Below are positions 1 to 7,371 of a stretch of 12,873 nt of DNA, one piece after another. Under the pieces are notes generated by a model. It did no database searches. It was not told the origin of the DNA and worked only from the letters and a program-made list of their open reading frames with translations. Both the position numbers and the translations under genes were made by a program. The DNA comes from JBKPCD01 sp046727175 (GTDB lineage Bacteria > Acidobacteriota > Vicinamibacteria > Vicinamibacterales > 2-12-FULL-66-21). How positions within the stretch are numbered: the stretch's first letter is position 1; each line of letters opens with the position of its first letter. The DNA lies in contig JBKPCD010000226.1 of NCBI GenBank assembly GCA_046727175.1, forward strand, positions 1 through 12,873, written 5' to 3'.

Positions 1-1
1 C

Positions 2-637
2 TATGAAATCGTCGGCGTTTGCGGCGACGCGCCGTTCGGCCTTCGCGCACCGATCCCTCCCACGTTCTATCGGCACTTCATGCAGGCTGGTGACCCTGGC
101 CCAATGACGTTCGAGGTGCGCACGACGGCAGACGACACCACGATTATGAGCCGCGTGCGCACCGTCGTGCGTGGTATTGACAAGGATCTCCCGGTATTCG
201 ACGTACGGACACAAACAGAGCAGATCGATGCTCTGCTGTCGCGCGAGCGGCTGTTCACCGCGCTGACCTCGGCATTCGGTGCGCTGGCGCTCGTCCTCGC
301 GTCGATCGGCATCTATGGCGTCCTGGCGCACGACGTCTCGCGTCGCAGGCACGAGATCGGTGTTCGCCTCGCGCTGGGCGCCGAGCGGCGTGACGTCCTT
401 ATCATGATCCTTCGCGAGGCGTCATCGCTCGCGGCACTCGGCGCAGGCATCGGCGTCGTCGCTGCGGTTGCGCTGAGCCGCTACGTACGCGCGATGCTCT
501 TTGGGATTGCACCGGCGGATCCCGCGACCCTCTGCGTTGCGGTGGCGGCCATGATGCTCGTCGCGCTGCTGGCTGGCTGGGGTCCCGCACGAAAGGCGTC
601 GCGACTCGATCCGATGGCCGCGCTCCGGCACGAGTGA
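2..637 (+). CDS. ABC transporter permease, ADOP/MacB-FtsX family (5' partial)
   Basis: This is the last 211 codons of a permease; the frame is open from base 2, so the gene continues off the left edge. The visible part starts in the second extracytoplasmic MacB-like domain (motif EIVGVCGD) and passes through DLPVFDVRTQTEQ. It then has three hydrophobic segments at about residues 86-110, 138-160 and 173-195. The cytoplasmic loop RRRHEIGVRLALGA and the terminal ARKASRLDPMAALR are hallmarks of FtsX/MacB permeases, and the same pattern closes the permease at 7372-9885. ADOP proteins are duplicated permeases usually found without an adjacent ATPase; their substrates are mostly unknown and this sequence does not indicate one. 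The next gene downstream is convergent, so this gene ends its transcription unit. The family is secure; assignment to ADOP rather than a single-copy MacB permease is likely but the N-terminal half is not visible. Confidence 0.9.
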   Translation, partial: YEIVGVCGDAPFGLRAPIPPTFYRHFMQAGDPGPMTFEVRTTADDTTIMSRVRTVVRGIDKDLPVFDVRTQTEQIDALLSRERLFTALTSAFGALALVLASIGIYGVLAHDVSRRRHEIGVRLALGAERRDVLIMILREASSLAALGAGIGVVAAVALSRYVRAMLFGIAPADPATLCVAVAAMMLVALLAGWGPARKASRLDPMAALRHE

Positions 638-931
638 TGAGCGAACCCGCCAGAGGTGCGACCGATCATCACTGTGGCGTAACATTCGACCACCGATTTT
701 TCTGCGGACAGCGTGGCTACGCCGCATGATAGTAGTAGGTGTGAAGTCCATCGAGGCGCTGAGGTCGCCGAACCCGACCTCGCGCATCTAACCTTAGGCT
801 GCCAACACCGTCGATCAAGGCGTTGTCGAGGCCTTGATGGATCGTTGTCAGTTTCGCCCCTCGTTGCCGCGCGTTGCCGCCTTTGTTGTCGCGAAAGGGC
901 AAGAAAAGGACGACGCTCGCCTGAGTCGGCA
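638..931. other. Convergent intergenic region, no gene seen
   Basis: This 294-bp gap lies between the end of the permease (+) and the end of the toxin pseudogene (-). Open frames cross it on both strands, but none has a recognisable domain or a start supported by a ribosome binding site. The only structure I see is a perfect 8-bp inverted repeat with a 9-nt loop at 814-838. A terminator would be expected between convergent genes, but no T-tract follows the repeat on either strand. Confidence 0.5.
814..838. repeat. Inverted repeat, possible hairpin between convergent genes
   Basis: The arms atcaaggc and gccttgat (8 bp, perfect) flank the loop gttgtcgag. It lies between two converging genes, which fits a bidirectional termination or processing hairpin. 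There is no run of T on either side, so it is not a standard intrinsic terminator. Confidence 0.35.
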
Positions 932-1359
932 TCACTCATCCGGTTTAAGTCCGAATCCAAGCTGCTCGCCGGCTCGCCGAATACGATCGTCAAGACTCAG
1001 AAGTTTCACTCCGGGGACGATGGCACGTACTGCCAGTGCCGATGCTAAGTGGATTGCATCAAGGGCGCGAATGGGTTCCATGGGGAACGGGCGCCTCGCT
1101 CGGTCAACAATATCCGCACTCAGTCGGCAAATGTGCCAATGCGCGACCGCCGCATTCAGATGCGCACGACGATCCGCGGCGCTCGCTTCATCGATCTCTC
1201 CGAGCACGACCGCACGGATTAACACACGATCGCACTCGATGAGCGTGAGATCGGAAGCCGCCACCAACTCCGAACCACTGAGCACCTCTCGCACGCGTAG
1301 AGCGCCCGGTTCTCCCAGCAACCATACCAACACGCGCTGGACTCCGCGTACACGTTCAC
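932..1359 (-). pseudogene. VapC-like PIN-domain toxin, frameshifted after codon 9
   Basis: PIN toxins are Mg-dependent RNases held in check by a co-transcribed antitoxin. The apparent native start is a GTG at 1359-1357 that overlaps the antitoxin stop (GTGA). Its first codons give VNVYAESSA, a typical PIN first strand with an acidic residue. The rest of the protein (VLVWLLGEPGA onward) lies in another frame. Adding one G near 1331-1335 restores the expected ESSAVLVWLLGE and an open frame of about 142 residues, a normal PIN length. Downstream the family pattern persists: LTLIECDRVLIRA, RALDAIHLASAL with its acidic residue, and SLDDRIRRAGEQLG. An ATG at 1378 can open the downstream frame, but that protein would carry MRSVVAGERVRGVQR instead of the first strand, losing the first acidic metal ligand. 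I therefore call it a pseudogene; a sequencing or assembly error is the alternative. Confidence 0.8.
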
Positions 1360-1649
1360 CGGCCACCACGCTCCTCATCGAGAAGTGCAGCGGCACGCTG
1401 CCGTTTGAGAAGCCGTGAGAGTTTCGGGTACAAGGCCGCATCGTTTGCGGCACCAACCGTCAGCTGCCCTTTCCTGGCGAGCGCTACCAGCCCCGAAGGG
1501 ACGCTGCCCTCATCGGCTCGCTGCCGCGGCGGGATCAGTTCGGCCACGACTTCACCCCGATCCGTGACCAGCACGCCCTCGCCAGACCGGACGTCCCGAA
1601 CGTACTCGCTCAAACGATTCTTCAATTCCCGCAGGCCGACACTCTTCAT
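1356..1649 (-). CDS. Phd/YefM-type antitoxin (VapB role)
   Basis: This 97-residue protein would bind and neutralise the PIN toxin and repress the operon. The N-terminal half (MKSVGLRELKNRLSEYVR, then GVLVTDRGEVVAELIPP, residues 1-42) is the classic Phd/YefM DNA-binding fold. The remaining charged, helical segment is the usual toxin-binding tail. Its stop overlaps the toxin's apparent GTG start by 4 bases, and GAGGAG at 1376-1371 lies 11 nt upstream of that GTG, so the two were translationally coupled. The start at 1649 is fixed by the conserved MKSVGLRELKN start. The gene has a strong promoter/operator immediately upstream and almost no 5' leader. The reading frame is intact although the partner toxin is not, so the protein may persist as an orphan repressor or as protection against related toxins. 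Confidence 0.88.
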   Translation of the reverse strand: MKSVGLRELKNRLSEYVRDVRSGEGVLVTDRGEVVAELIPPRQRADEGSVPSGLVALARKGQLTVGAANDAALYPKLSRLLKRQRAAALLDEERGGR

Positions 1650-1654
1650 CCCTT

Positions 1655-1680
1655 CAATGTAGCTCCATGAAGCTACATTG
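1655..1680. promoter_or_regulatory. Operator palindrome of the toxin-antitoxin locus
   Basis: Two perfect 10-bp arms, caatgtagct and agctacattg, are separated by ccatga. The palindrome starts 6 bp from the antitoxin ATG and covers the whole spacer and -10 region of its promoter. TGTAGC-type palindromes next to Phd/YefM genes are typical autorepression sites, so binding of the antitoxin here would block RNA polymerase. Confidence 0.8.
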
Positions 1681-1684
1681 TCAA
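1656..1684 (-). promoter_or_regulatory. Sigma70-type promoter of the antitoxin gene
   Basis: On the minus strand there is a perfect -35 box TTGACA (1684-1679), a 17-bp spacer, and a -10-like TACATT (1661-1656). Only 6 bp separate the -10 box from the ATG at 1649, so transcription should start at or within a base or two of the start codon. This predicts a leaderless or nearly leaderless mRNA. The GAAGGG before the ATG abuts it and would fall at or upstream of the transcription start. Confidence 0.65.
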
Positions 1685-1770
1685 TGCTTCGTCACAGTGG
1701 TGAGTGACGCTCATGGCCCCATTTCCTTTGATCTCCCCGCCCGCGATCCGGTCACGTTCTTCTCCCGCGA

Positions 1771-2916
1771 TCACGCGATCCGCGACCCGTCGTCGAAACG
1801 TGATCCTGTGTGCCTCTCGATGGCGTCGAAGTTCAACGAGATGCCGAGACCCGCGCCGTCCGGCACACGTAACATGCCTTCGGCGTCCAGCGTCCACGGC
1901 GTGTCGACCAGGTCATCGATGAACGGAGATCCGGTCAGGTACTCGACCAGCTCGGTCCGGGGCAGCGCGGACGCCAGATGGAGATCGACCGCAAGGCCGA
2001 GGGCAGTATTCCATCCGTGAGGAATGTACTGCACGCCGTAGTCCTCGGCCATCCAGGCGATTCGACGTGCCTCGCTGATGCCGCCCACTTTGGTCGCGTC
2101 CGGCTGCACGATGTCGAGCGCGCGCTGCCGCAGCCACGGCATGAAGGATTGGCGGCGTGTCAGGACTTCTCCTCCTGCGACGGGAACGGCAGACGCATTT
2201 CGGAGCAGAAGGTAATCGTCCAGGTTGTCTGGCGGCAGCGGCTCTTCGAACCAGCGCACGTCATATTCAGCGAGCATGCTGGCAGCGCGAACTGCCCACT
2301 TGTAGCTCTGGGGCCAGAACGCGTCACTCGCGCCTGCGTCGACCATCAGCAGCGAGTCGGCGCCCACGGCATCACGCGCGGCACGCACGATCGCCTCGTC
2401 CACCGGCGCGCTCATCCGCCCGAAAGGCCCCCATCCAATCTTGAACGCGCGGAATCCCTGCGCACGGATAGCCATCAACTGCTCTGAGAGCTGCTGCGGT
2501 TCGCACATCAGCAGCGACGCGTACGGGCGCACGCGCTCGCGGTACCGGCCACCGAGCAGGCGTCCGACGGGCTGCCCTGTCGCCTGGCCCAGGATGTCCC
2601 ACATCGCAATATCGATGCCGCTGATGGTGTGCGTAATCGAGCCGCCGCGACCCATCCAGAATGTGTGCGCGTGCAGCTTCTCGCTGACGCGCTCCGGCTC
2701 GAGCGGATTCTCGCCTTCGTACAGTGGCCGCAGCACTCCGAGCGCGCCCTGCACCAGCGCATTATTGGTGAACGCCGATCCCCACCCCGTGATCCCCTCG
2801 TCAGTGAAGACGGCAATGAGCGTGTGAATGCAGTCCTCGGGCCGGACTTCGTTCGTCCAGCCGCCCGCGGGAGTGCCGTGGCGCAAGCCGACCGATCTGA
2901 CGCGGGTGATTCTCAT
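1771..2916 (-). CDS. Mandelate racemase/muconate lactonizing enzyme family protein (enolase superfamily)
   Basis: A 381-residue protein, a normal length for the family. These cytoplasmic Mg-dependent enzymes abstract a proton next to a carboxylate, often in sugar-acid dehydration or racemisation. The N-terminal capping domain is followed by a barrel with metal ligands in strand order: VDAG (D193), WFEEP (E224/E225) and AGGE (E250). QPDATKVGG (D273) and IPHGWN (H300) supply the His-Asp dyad typical of the mandelate racemase subgroup; E325 in LVEYL is the likely partner further on. The second-strand base motif, usually KxK, reads AFKIGWG, with one lysine (K159) and glycine where the second would be. 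The dyad suggests activity on one substrate stereoisomer. The substrate cannot be named; sugar-acid dehydratase or aldarolactone cycloisomerase are the nearest guesses. AGAGGA lies very close to the ATG. The gene diverges from a PIG-L deacetylase across 35 bp. Confidence 0.88.
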   Translation of the reverse strand: MRITRVRSVGLRHGTPAGGWTNEVRPEDCIHTLIAVFTDEGITGWGSAFTNNALVQGALGVLRPLYEGENPLEPERVSEKLHAHTFWMGRGGSITHTISGIDIAMWDILGQATGQPVGRLLGGRYRERVRPYASLLMCEPQQLSEQLMAIRAQGFRAFKIGWGPFGRMSAPVDEAIVRAARDAVGADSLLMVDAGASDAFWPQSYKWAVRAASMLAEYDVRWFEEPLPPDNLDDYLLLRNASAVPVAGGEVLTRRQSFMPWLRQRALDIVQPDATKVGGISEARRIAWMAEDYGVQYIPHGWNTALGLAVDLHLASALPRTELVEYLTGSPFIDDLVDTPWTLDAEGMLRVPDGAGLGISLNFDAIERHTGSRFDDGSRIA

Positions 2917-2951
2917 TTCCTCTGAGCGATTACGAGCGTATCATCGGCCGC

Positions 2952-3938
2952 ATGCGCCGTCGCGACTTCTTTGGCAGCATGGTGGCGGGCAACACCGTGG
3001 CTCATCTCGCTGGCACGCACCAACAGACAGGTCGGCCCATGCCGGCCGAACCAGTGTTCGAACGTGCAGTCGAAGGTCGGCCGCATCGCGGAAAGGTGTT
3101 GCTGGCGCTCGAAGCGCACTCCGACGACATTTCGCTCTTCGCGGCGGGCACCGTCGCGAAACTCATCGAGGAAGGCTATACCGGATACTTGGTGCGCGCG
3201 ACCAACGATGATATGGGGGACACCGTTGGACTGGGGACCGCAGGAACGATCGGCGAGAACGTGCTGGGTAACGAGCGGGACACCATGAGCGTCGCACGGG
3301 CGCTCGGCTGCGCCGGCCATTTCGATCTGAACTACAGCAACCATCGGATGGCCGACGTATCACTCAACGAAGTGATCGGCCGCCTAATCTTTTTCATTCG
3401 CGTTCTCAGAGTGGATACCGTGGTCTGCTGGGATCCGTGGGCGCACGATGAGGAGAATCCCGATCACTACATGCTGGCAAAGGCGATCGAAGCAGCCTGC
3501 TGGATGGCCGGTCGCGCCCACGATTATCCCGAGCACTTCGTCGCGGGCTTGAAACCGAAAGCGGTCGAGGACAAGTACTACTATGCGCGCCGCCCGGAGA
3601 TCACGCGCGTCGTAGACATCAGCAAACAGATCGACAAGAAGATTGAAGCCAACCGCGCCAACGTGGCCAAAGGGCCGGGAGGGCATCTGGGCTCGCGACT
3701 GAAAGCGGAGCTCGCAAAAAGGGGGCAGCGCCTGCCGCTTTTGGGGGATGATGATCTCACCGCCGATCGAAACTACATCCGGGAATTTGTCATGCGGCGC
3801 AGCCGCGAACTGGGCCAGCAGTACGGCACGGAATACGCCGAAGTGTTTCATTACATCGGGCCAGGCGCCGCCGGAGCCGATCGCGATCCGCGGGTCGAAG
3901 CGTACGTGAAGGAACACGCCGTGCCGCTGGTTCGGTAG
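2952..3938 (+). CDS. PIG-L family deacetylase, probable Tat-exported
   Basis: A 328-residue protein of the LmbE/PIG-L fold, zinc-dependent hydrolases that remove N-acetyl groups from GlcNAc-type sugars. The first metal motif, usually AHPDDE, reads AHSDDIS (H56, D58, D59), so His and both Asp are kept but Pro and Glu are replaced. The later zinc histidine is in NPDHYMLAKAIEAA (H172). ATNDDMGDT and ERDTMSVARALGC match the family layout. The N-terminus MRRRDFFGSMVAG has a twin-arginine motif that fixes the start at 2952, but the following hydrophobic stretch is short and the ribosome binding site is weak. Export is therefore likely, not certain. Its promoter must lie within the first part of the divergent enolase-superfamily gene. 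The pairing suggests a shared role in sugar or glycoconjugate breakdown, which is inference. No other gene follows in the same direction. Confidence 0.85.
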   Translation: MRRRDFFGSMVAGNTVAHLAGTHQQTGRPMPAEPVFERAVEGRPHRGKVLLALEAHSDDISLFAAGTVAKLIEEGYTGYLVRATNDDMGDTVGLGTAGTIGENVLGNERDTMSVARALGCAGHFDLNYSNHRMADVSLNEVIGRLIFFIRVLRVDTVVCWDPWAHDEENPDHYMLAKAIEAACWMAGRAHDYPEHFVAGLKPKAVEDKYYYARRPEITRVVDISKQIDKKIEANRANVAKGPGGHLGSRLKAELAKRGQRLPLLGDDDLTADRNYIREFVMRRSRELGQQYGTEYAEVFHYIGPGAAGADRDPRVEAYVKEHAVPLVR

Positions 3939-4225
3939 GGCACGACGCATCGTCTGAACATACCGCTGCTAGCCTTGTCCTCCCGTCTGCGAGTCCCACT
4001 GGATAAGAGTCTGCCCGTGAGCGAGTTCGCTTTTACTCGCGATGGCGTGCACGCTTTCTTGAGAGCGATTTCCATCGTAGCAGCCAGGCGAGGCCGGGAT
4101 TCCACCATCGGAACGTGCTATCGTTGCCGCCCCAGGTCGTTCGGTACGAGAAACGCTTCTGCCACTGCCGGCGAAGCGGGACGTTGCATTCAACGTCTAG
4201 CTGGGCCGCTTTGGCGGGGCCCCGT
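3939..4225. other. Convergent intergenic region, no gene seen
   Basis: This 287-bp stretch separates the deacetylase (+) from the end of the S9 peptidase (-). It has no recognisable coding sequence. It contains a perfect 7-bp inverted repeat at 4180-4197. Just after the peptidase stop there is a GC-rich imperfect hairpin on the minus strand at about 4202-4223 (ccgc-caaa-gcgg core). Neither is followed by a T-tract. Confidence 0.5.
4180..4197. repeat. Inverted repeat downstream of the S9 peptidase gene
   Basis: Arms gacgttg and caacgtc (7 bp, perfect) are separated by catt. Together with the GC-rich hairpin at 4202-4223 it could form a tandem stem-loop 3' of the peptidase gene. One half resembles an integron core site, but I could not find the partner site needed for an attC (see rejected items). 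Confidence 0.35.
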
Positions 4226-6961
4226 TTACATGCTTCCCGACGACTTTGCCAGCTCCAGCGTCAGCTTGGCGCCGCCCATCTGCGGCATGGTGGCCACGAC
4301 CTTCACGACCTTGCGCGAATCCGTTGCGACCCAGACGGTCGCTAATCCCGGTTCCCCCTCGGCCGAGCTGATCTCCAGCCTGTAAGCCTTGAACGTGCCG
4401 GCTGGCGCTGACACGTCTTCTGTCGCCGTCACCTTCAATTGCTTGAGTTGAACCTTTTGGCGCTGTACGTCGAAGTTGCGGAATGTGGTCGCGTAGCCCT
4501 CGGAAAGTGGGAGAGCCGCGAATGACGAGTAGGCGGCCGGTCCGTCGCCGAACAAGGGTCCGCCGAGATCGATCGAAATCGGTTTCGATTGACCGCTCAT
4601 GGTCATCGTGCCCGAGGCTTTCCCTTCATCGAACCTCAGATCGATCGTGATGGGACCCTGCGCGACCGAGCGTTTCCGGACATGCAGCGTGCCTTTCTCC
4701 ACCGTCGCGGTGTCGACCGCCTCTCCCGTTGGCATCTTAACCGTCTCCGACACGATCCACGCGCCGGCCTCTTCCTTGATCCGACTGGCGACCGCCAGCG
4801 ACATCGTCTTGCCGCCGGCCTCGATCTTTGCGTCGTAGTCGCTGCCACCCGCCTGCAGGTCGACGGCCGGTTTCGGAGCGCCGACAGAGGCGGGATCCAC
4901 CTTCTTCGTCAGCGTGACGACCTTTGGATCGACCGTGATCTCGTTGAGCCGCGTGGCGACGTCGGTACTCATGTCCTCCTGATATCGCCCGGCGAGGTGT
5001 TTGGCGAAGAACTTCTCGGCGGCGGCAAAGAGCGCCATGTTGTTCACGGGTCGAGCGAATCCGTGCCCTTCGTCCGGTGCCACGAGGTACTCGACCGGGA
5101 AGCCACGATCGCGTAGCGCGATGACGATCTGGTCCGATTCGGCCTGCTTGACTCGCGGATCGTTGGCGCCCTGTGCCACGAGGAGCGGGGTGCGAATCTT
5201 GCCCGCGGAGTGGAGCGGCGATTGGCGCTCGAGCTGCTTCTTGCCTTCGGGCGTGGTCGGATCACCCATGCGTCTGTAAAAGAGCTTCCGAATCGGCTCC
5301 CAGTACGGCGGAATCGTGTCGAGCAGCGTGATCAGATTGGAGGGCCCAACAATCGAAACTGCTGCGGCGTAAACGTCGGGCGTGAAGGCCACGCCCGCCA
5401 GGGTGGCGTAACCGCCATAAGATCCGCCCATGATGCCGACACGCTTCGGATCCGCAATCCCTTCCGCGATCAGATGCTTCACCCCCCAGGTGACGTCGTC
5501 CTGCATCTTGTCGCCCCACTGATTGTTCCCGGCGTTGAGGAACCTCTTCCCGTAGCCGGTCGATCCCCTGAAATTCGGCTGCAGAACGGCGTAGCCGCGG
5601 TTCGCGAGGAACTGCGGCATCGAGCTGTAGCCCCAACCGTCGCGCGCCCAGGGACCGCCGTGGGGCACGACAATGAGCGGAAGACCCTTTGGCGGCACGC
5701 CTTTGGGGAGCGTCAGAAACGCCGGAATCTCGAGGCCATCCGAGGACCTGTAGCGGATCGCCTTCATCGGTGCCAGATGTTCGCGTGGCAGCTTTTCGCG
5801 AATGCGGTACTGGGGCGTGAGCTGCTTCGTCTGCCGATCGAACAGATGCGTTTCACCGGGTTCGGTGTCGCCCGACGCGCTGACGAGCCAGACACGCTCA
5901 TCAGTCGTGGACGAGCCGAAATTGATTTCCTTGCCCGGGAGCTGCTTCTGCACCTCTTTATAGGCCGCTTCGAACTCTGTGTTCTTGAAATACCGGCGCG
6001 TGCGATCGTCCTCGTACAGCGTCACGAGGAGCTCGTCCGTCCGGACGGAGAAGCGCGCACCGCTGAAGTCGACGCGGTTCAGCGGATCGGATTCGACCAG
6101 CGACTCGGCGCCGCTCTCGACGTCGAAGAGCGTCAGGCGCGTCAGATCCGGCTCCCCCTTGTTGGTCGTCATGTAGACGCGATTGTTGTCCGGGTGGAAG
6201 TGAATCGGCCCACACGTCTCGAACACGGTGCAGGAGTAGACCTCTTTGAAGCCGTCGGCGTCGACACGCAGAATCTCAGTGTTACCGTTGTCATCGGTCC
6301 GAGTGGCGAGGCGAAGCTGCCCCTTGTTGTCGAACAGCCATCCGGCGATCTTCTCGGTGTTCTTCCGGACGAGGCTCCGCTCGCCCGTCGAGATGTTCAC
6401 CTTGTACAGATCGTGCCAGGCGGCGTCGCGATCGTTGAGCCCGACGTACAGCGTGTCCGGCTGCTCCTTCGGCACGTCGTAGATCAGGGCGCGTACGCCT
6501 TTCGCGGCCGTGAGGTTACGCGCCTGGGGCGCGTTCTGGCCTGACACCGGATTGTCGGCCGGTTTCACGGCGTAGACGTTGTAGTTCTCGTCGCCGGCCT
6601 GATCCTGAACGAACAAAACGTACTGGCTGTCGCGACTCCAGAAGTACCCGGGAATAGGCCGCTTGGTGTCGGCAGTAATCAGCTTTGCCGCACTGAACGG
6701 TTCGTGAGTCTTCTTGACCCAAACATTGCGCGTATCTTTGTAGGGCTTGATGAACGCGATGAACTGCCCATCCGGCGAGATCTGCGCCCCGCTGATCTCG
6801 GGGTTGCCGAACAACAGTTCGCGATCGATCAAAGGCGGCAGCCCGCCGTGATCCGGCACGGCCGGGGTTTTCGTCTGAGTCCCGGCGGACATGATCAAGG
6901 TTGCGCCGAGCAGAAGCGGCACGCAGAACGCACACCGGCGAAGCGATACTAGAGAGTGCAT
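4226..6961 (-). CDS. Secreted S9 family peptidase (prolyl oligopeptidase type) with C-terminal DUF3108-like domain
   Basis: A 911-residue serine peptidase. The ATG at 6961 is chosen because it opens a signal peptide (MHSLVSLRRCAFCVPLLLGA, cleavage near residue 26) with AGGT 7 nt upstream; the frame stays open to 7294 but that extension has no family features. Residues about 45-400 are the beta-propeller (ISPDGQFIAFI, FWSRDSQYVLFV). Residues about 425-660 are the alpha/beta-hydrolase domain with a complete triad: S514 in GGSYGG, D601 in GANDPR and H633 in EGHGF. The protein probably cleaves peptides outside the cytoplasm. Most S9 peptidases stop near residue 660. Here about 230 more residues follow, beta-rich, ending in APAGTFKAYRLEI and ATVWVATDSRKVVKVV, which resembles DUF3108-type lipocalin-like modules. 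That assignment is by pattern only. The gene diverges from an ADOP permease, a common setting for orphan exported enzymes in acidobacteria. Confidence 0.92.
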   Translation of the reverse strand: MHSLVSLRRCAFCVPLLLGATLIMSAGTQTKTPAVPDHGGLPPLIDRELLFGNPEISGAQISPDGQFIAFIKPYKDTRNVWVKKTHEPFSAAKLITADTKRPIPGYFWSRDSQYVLFVQDQAGDENYNVYAVKPADNPVSGQNAPQARNLTAAKGVRALIYDVPKEQPDTLYVGLNDRDAAWHDLYKVNISTGERSLVRKNTEKIAGWLFDNKGQLRLATRTDDNGNTEILRVDADGFKEVYSCTVFETCGPIHFHPDNNRVYMTTNKGEPDLTRLTLFDVESGAESLVESDPLNRVDFSGARFSVRTDELLVTLYEDDRTRRYFKNTEFEAAYKEVQKQLPGKEINFGSSTTDERVWLVSASGDTEPGETHLFDRQTKQLTPQYRIREKLPREHLAPMKAIRYRSSDGLEIPAFLTLPKGVPPKGLPLIVVPHGGPWARDGWGYSSMPQFLANRGYAVLQPNFRGSTGYGKRFLNAGNNQWGDKMQDDVTWGVKHLIAEGIADPKRVGIMGGSYGGYATLAGVAFTPDVYAAAVSIVGPSNLITLLDTIPPYWEPIRKLFYRRMGDPTTPEGKKQLERQSPLHSAGKIRTPLLVAQGANDPRVKQAESDQIVIALRDRGFPVEYLVAPDEGHGFARPVNNMALFAAAEKFFAKHLAGRYQEDMSTDVATRLNEITVDPKVVTLTKKVDPASVGAPKPAVDLQAGGSDYDAKIEAGGKTMSLAVASRIKEEAGAWIVSETVKMPTGEAVDTATVEKGTLHVRKRSVAQGPITIDLRFDEGKASGTMTMSGQSKPISIDLGGPLFGDGPAAYSSFAALPLSEGYATTFRNFDVQRQKVQLKQLKVTATEDVSAPAGTFKAYRLEISSAEGEPGLATVWVATDSRKVVKVVATMPQMGGAKLTLELAKSSGSM

Positions 6962-7022
6962 ACTTGACCTGCGAGGGTTCGAGTTGTTGACGGCAGTCGG
7001 CCAGAGTTGCTGAAGTGGATAA

Positions 7023-7031
7023 AGTCTACCA
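7023..7031 (-). promoter_or_regulatory. Possible extended -10 of the S9 peptidase promoter
   Basis: The minus strand reads TGGTAGACT, a TGN extension before a 4/6 -10 hexamer (TAGACT). This would leave a 5' leader of roughly 55 nt before the ATG at 6961. I see no good -35 box, so this is a weak call. Confidence 0.25.
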
Positions 7032-7357
7032 CGGCGACGGACCGCTCCGATGACTGGCAGCGCTGGGATCCCGATGCAGAAAATCCACCGGATGGATCCG
7101 CGCTTCCTCGGGGCAGATGTTGAAGAACACAAGGACAGGCACTTCCGTCGAGACCTGACCCTCGGCAAAAGTGGATCGGGGGACGGGATCGCTGAGGCCT
7201 GCGCAGAGAGGGCTGCCACTGAACCAAGCTTGCTGCGCTGGCTCCCGGCCGGGGTGGCTCCAGCGGGAGATGTGGCGCGTCCTCGCACATGCACCCCGGC
7301 ATCGGCTCTAGGTGCAGCGGGACTCGGCTGTTGCGGCGCCCGAGCCCGCCATCAATA

Positions 7358-7363
7358 AAGGAG
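7358..7363 (+). promoter_or_regulatory. Strong ribosome binding site fixing a GTG start
   Basis: AAGGAG lies 8 nt before GTG at 7372. It decides the start of the permease in favour of this GTG over the in-frame ATG at 7312, which has no such site and would add 20 residues that do not look like the family. Confidence 0.85.
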
Positions 7364-7371
7364 AGGGTCCC

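Larger units (their letters stand above)
6962..7371. other. Divergent promoter region between S9 peptidase and ADOP permease
   Basis: This 410-bp gap must carry the promoters of both flanking genes. Open frames cross it on both strands, including an upstream extension of the peptidase frame, but none has a domain or a signal peptide. On the minus strand there is a possible extended -10 (TGGTAGACT, 7031-7023). On the plus strand the only clear element is the strong ribosome binding site of the permease. Confidence 0.5.

Noticed and set aside
787..840. Possible attC core (GTTAGAT on the minus strand near 787-793) with the nearby inverted repeat
   Set aside because: No RYYYAAC partner lies within the usual 55-140 bp, so the match to a 7-base consensus is likely chance.
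4180..4230. Possible integron attC site (ATTCAAC, matching RYYYAAC, next to GC-rich hairpins)
   Set aside because: No matching GTTRRRY core occurs at the right distance downstream, and no integron integrase or cassette array is present.
5210..6544. 444-codon open frame on the plus strand
   Set aside because: It is the antisense shadow of the S9 peptidase, rich in Arg and Val, with no domain of its own.
6962..7294. Upstream extension of the S9 peptidase frame to an ATG at 7294 (1022 residues)
   Set aside because: The extra 111 residues have no family similarity and would bury the clear signal peptide at 6961, which has its own ribosome binding site.
7312..7371. Upstream ATG start for the ADOP permease
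   Set aside because: The GTG at 7372 has AAGGAG 8 nt upstream and begins the conserved RDFFQDIRY start; the extra 20 residues do not fit the family.
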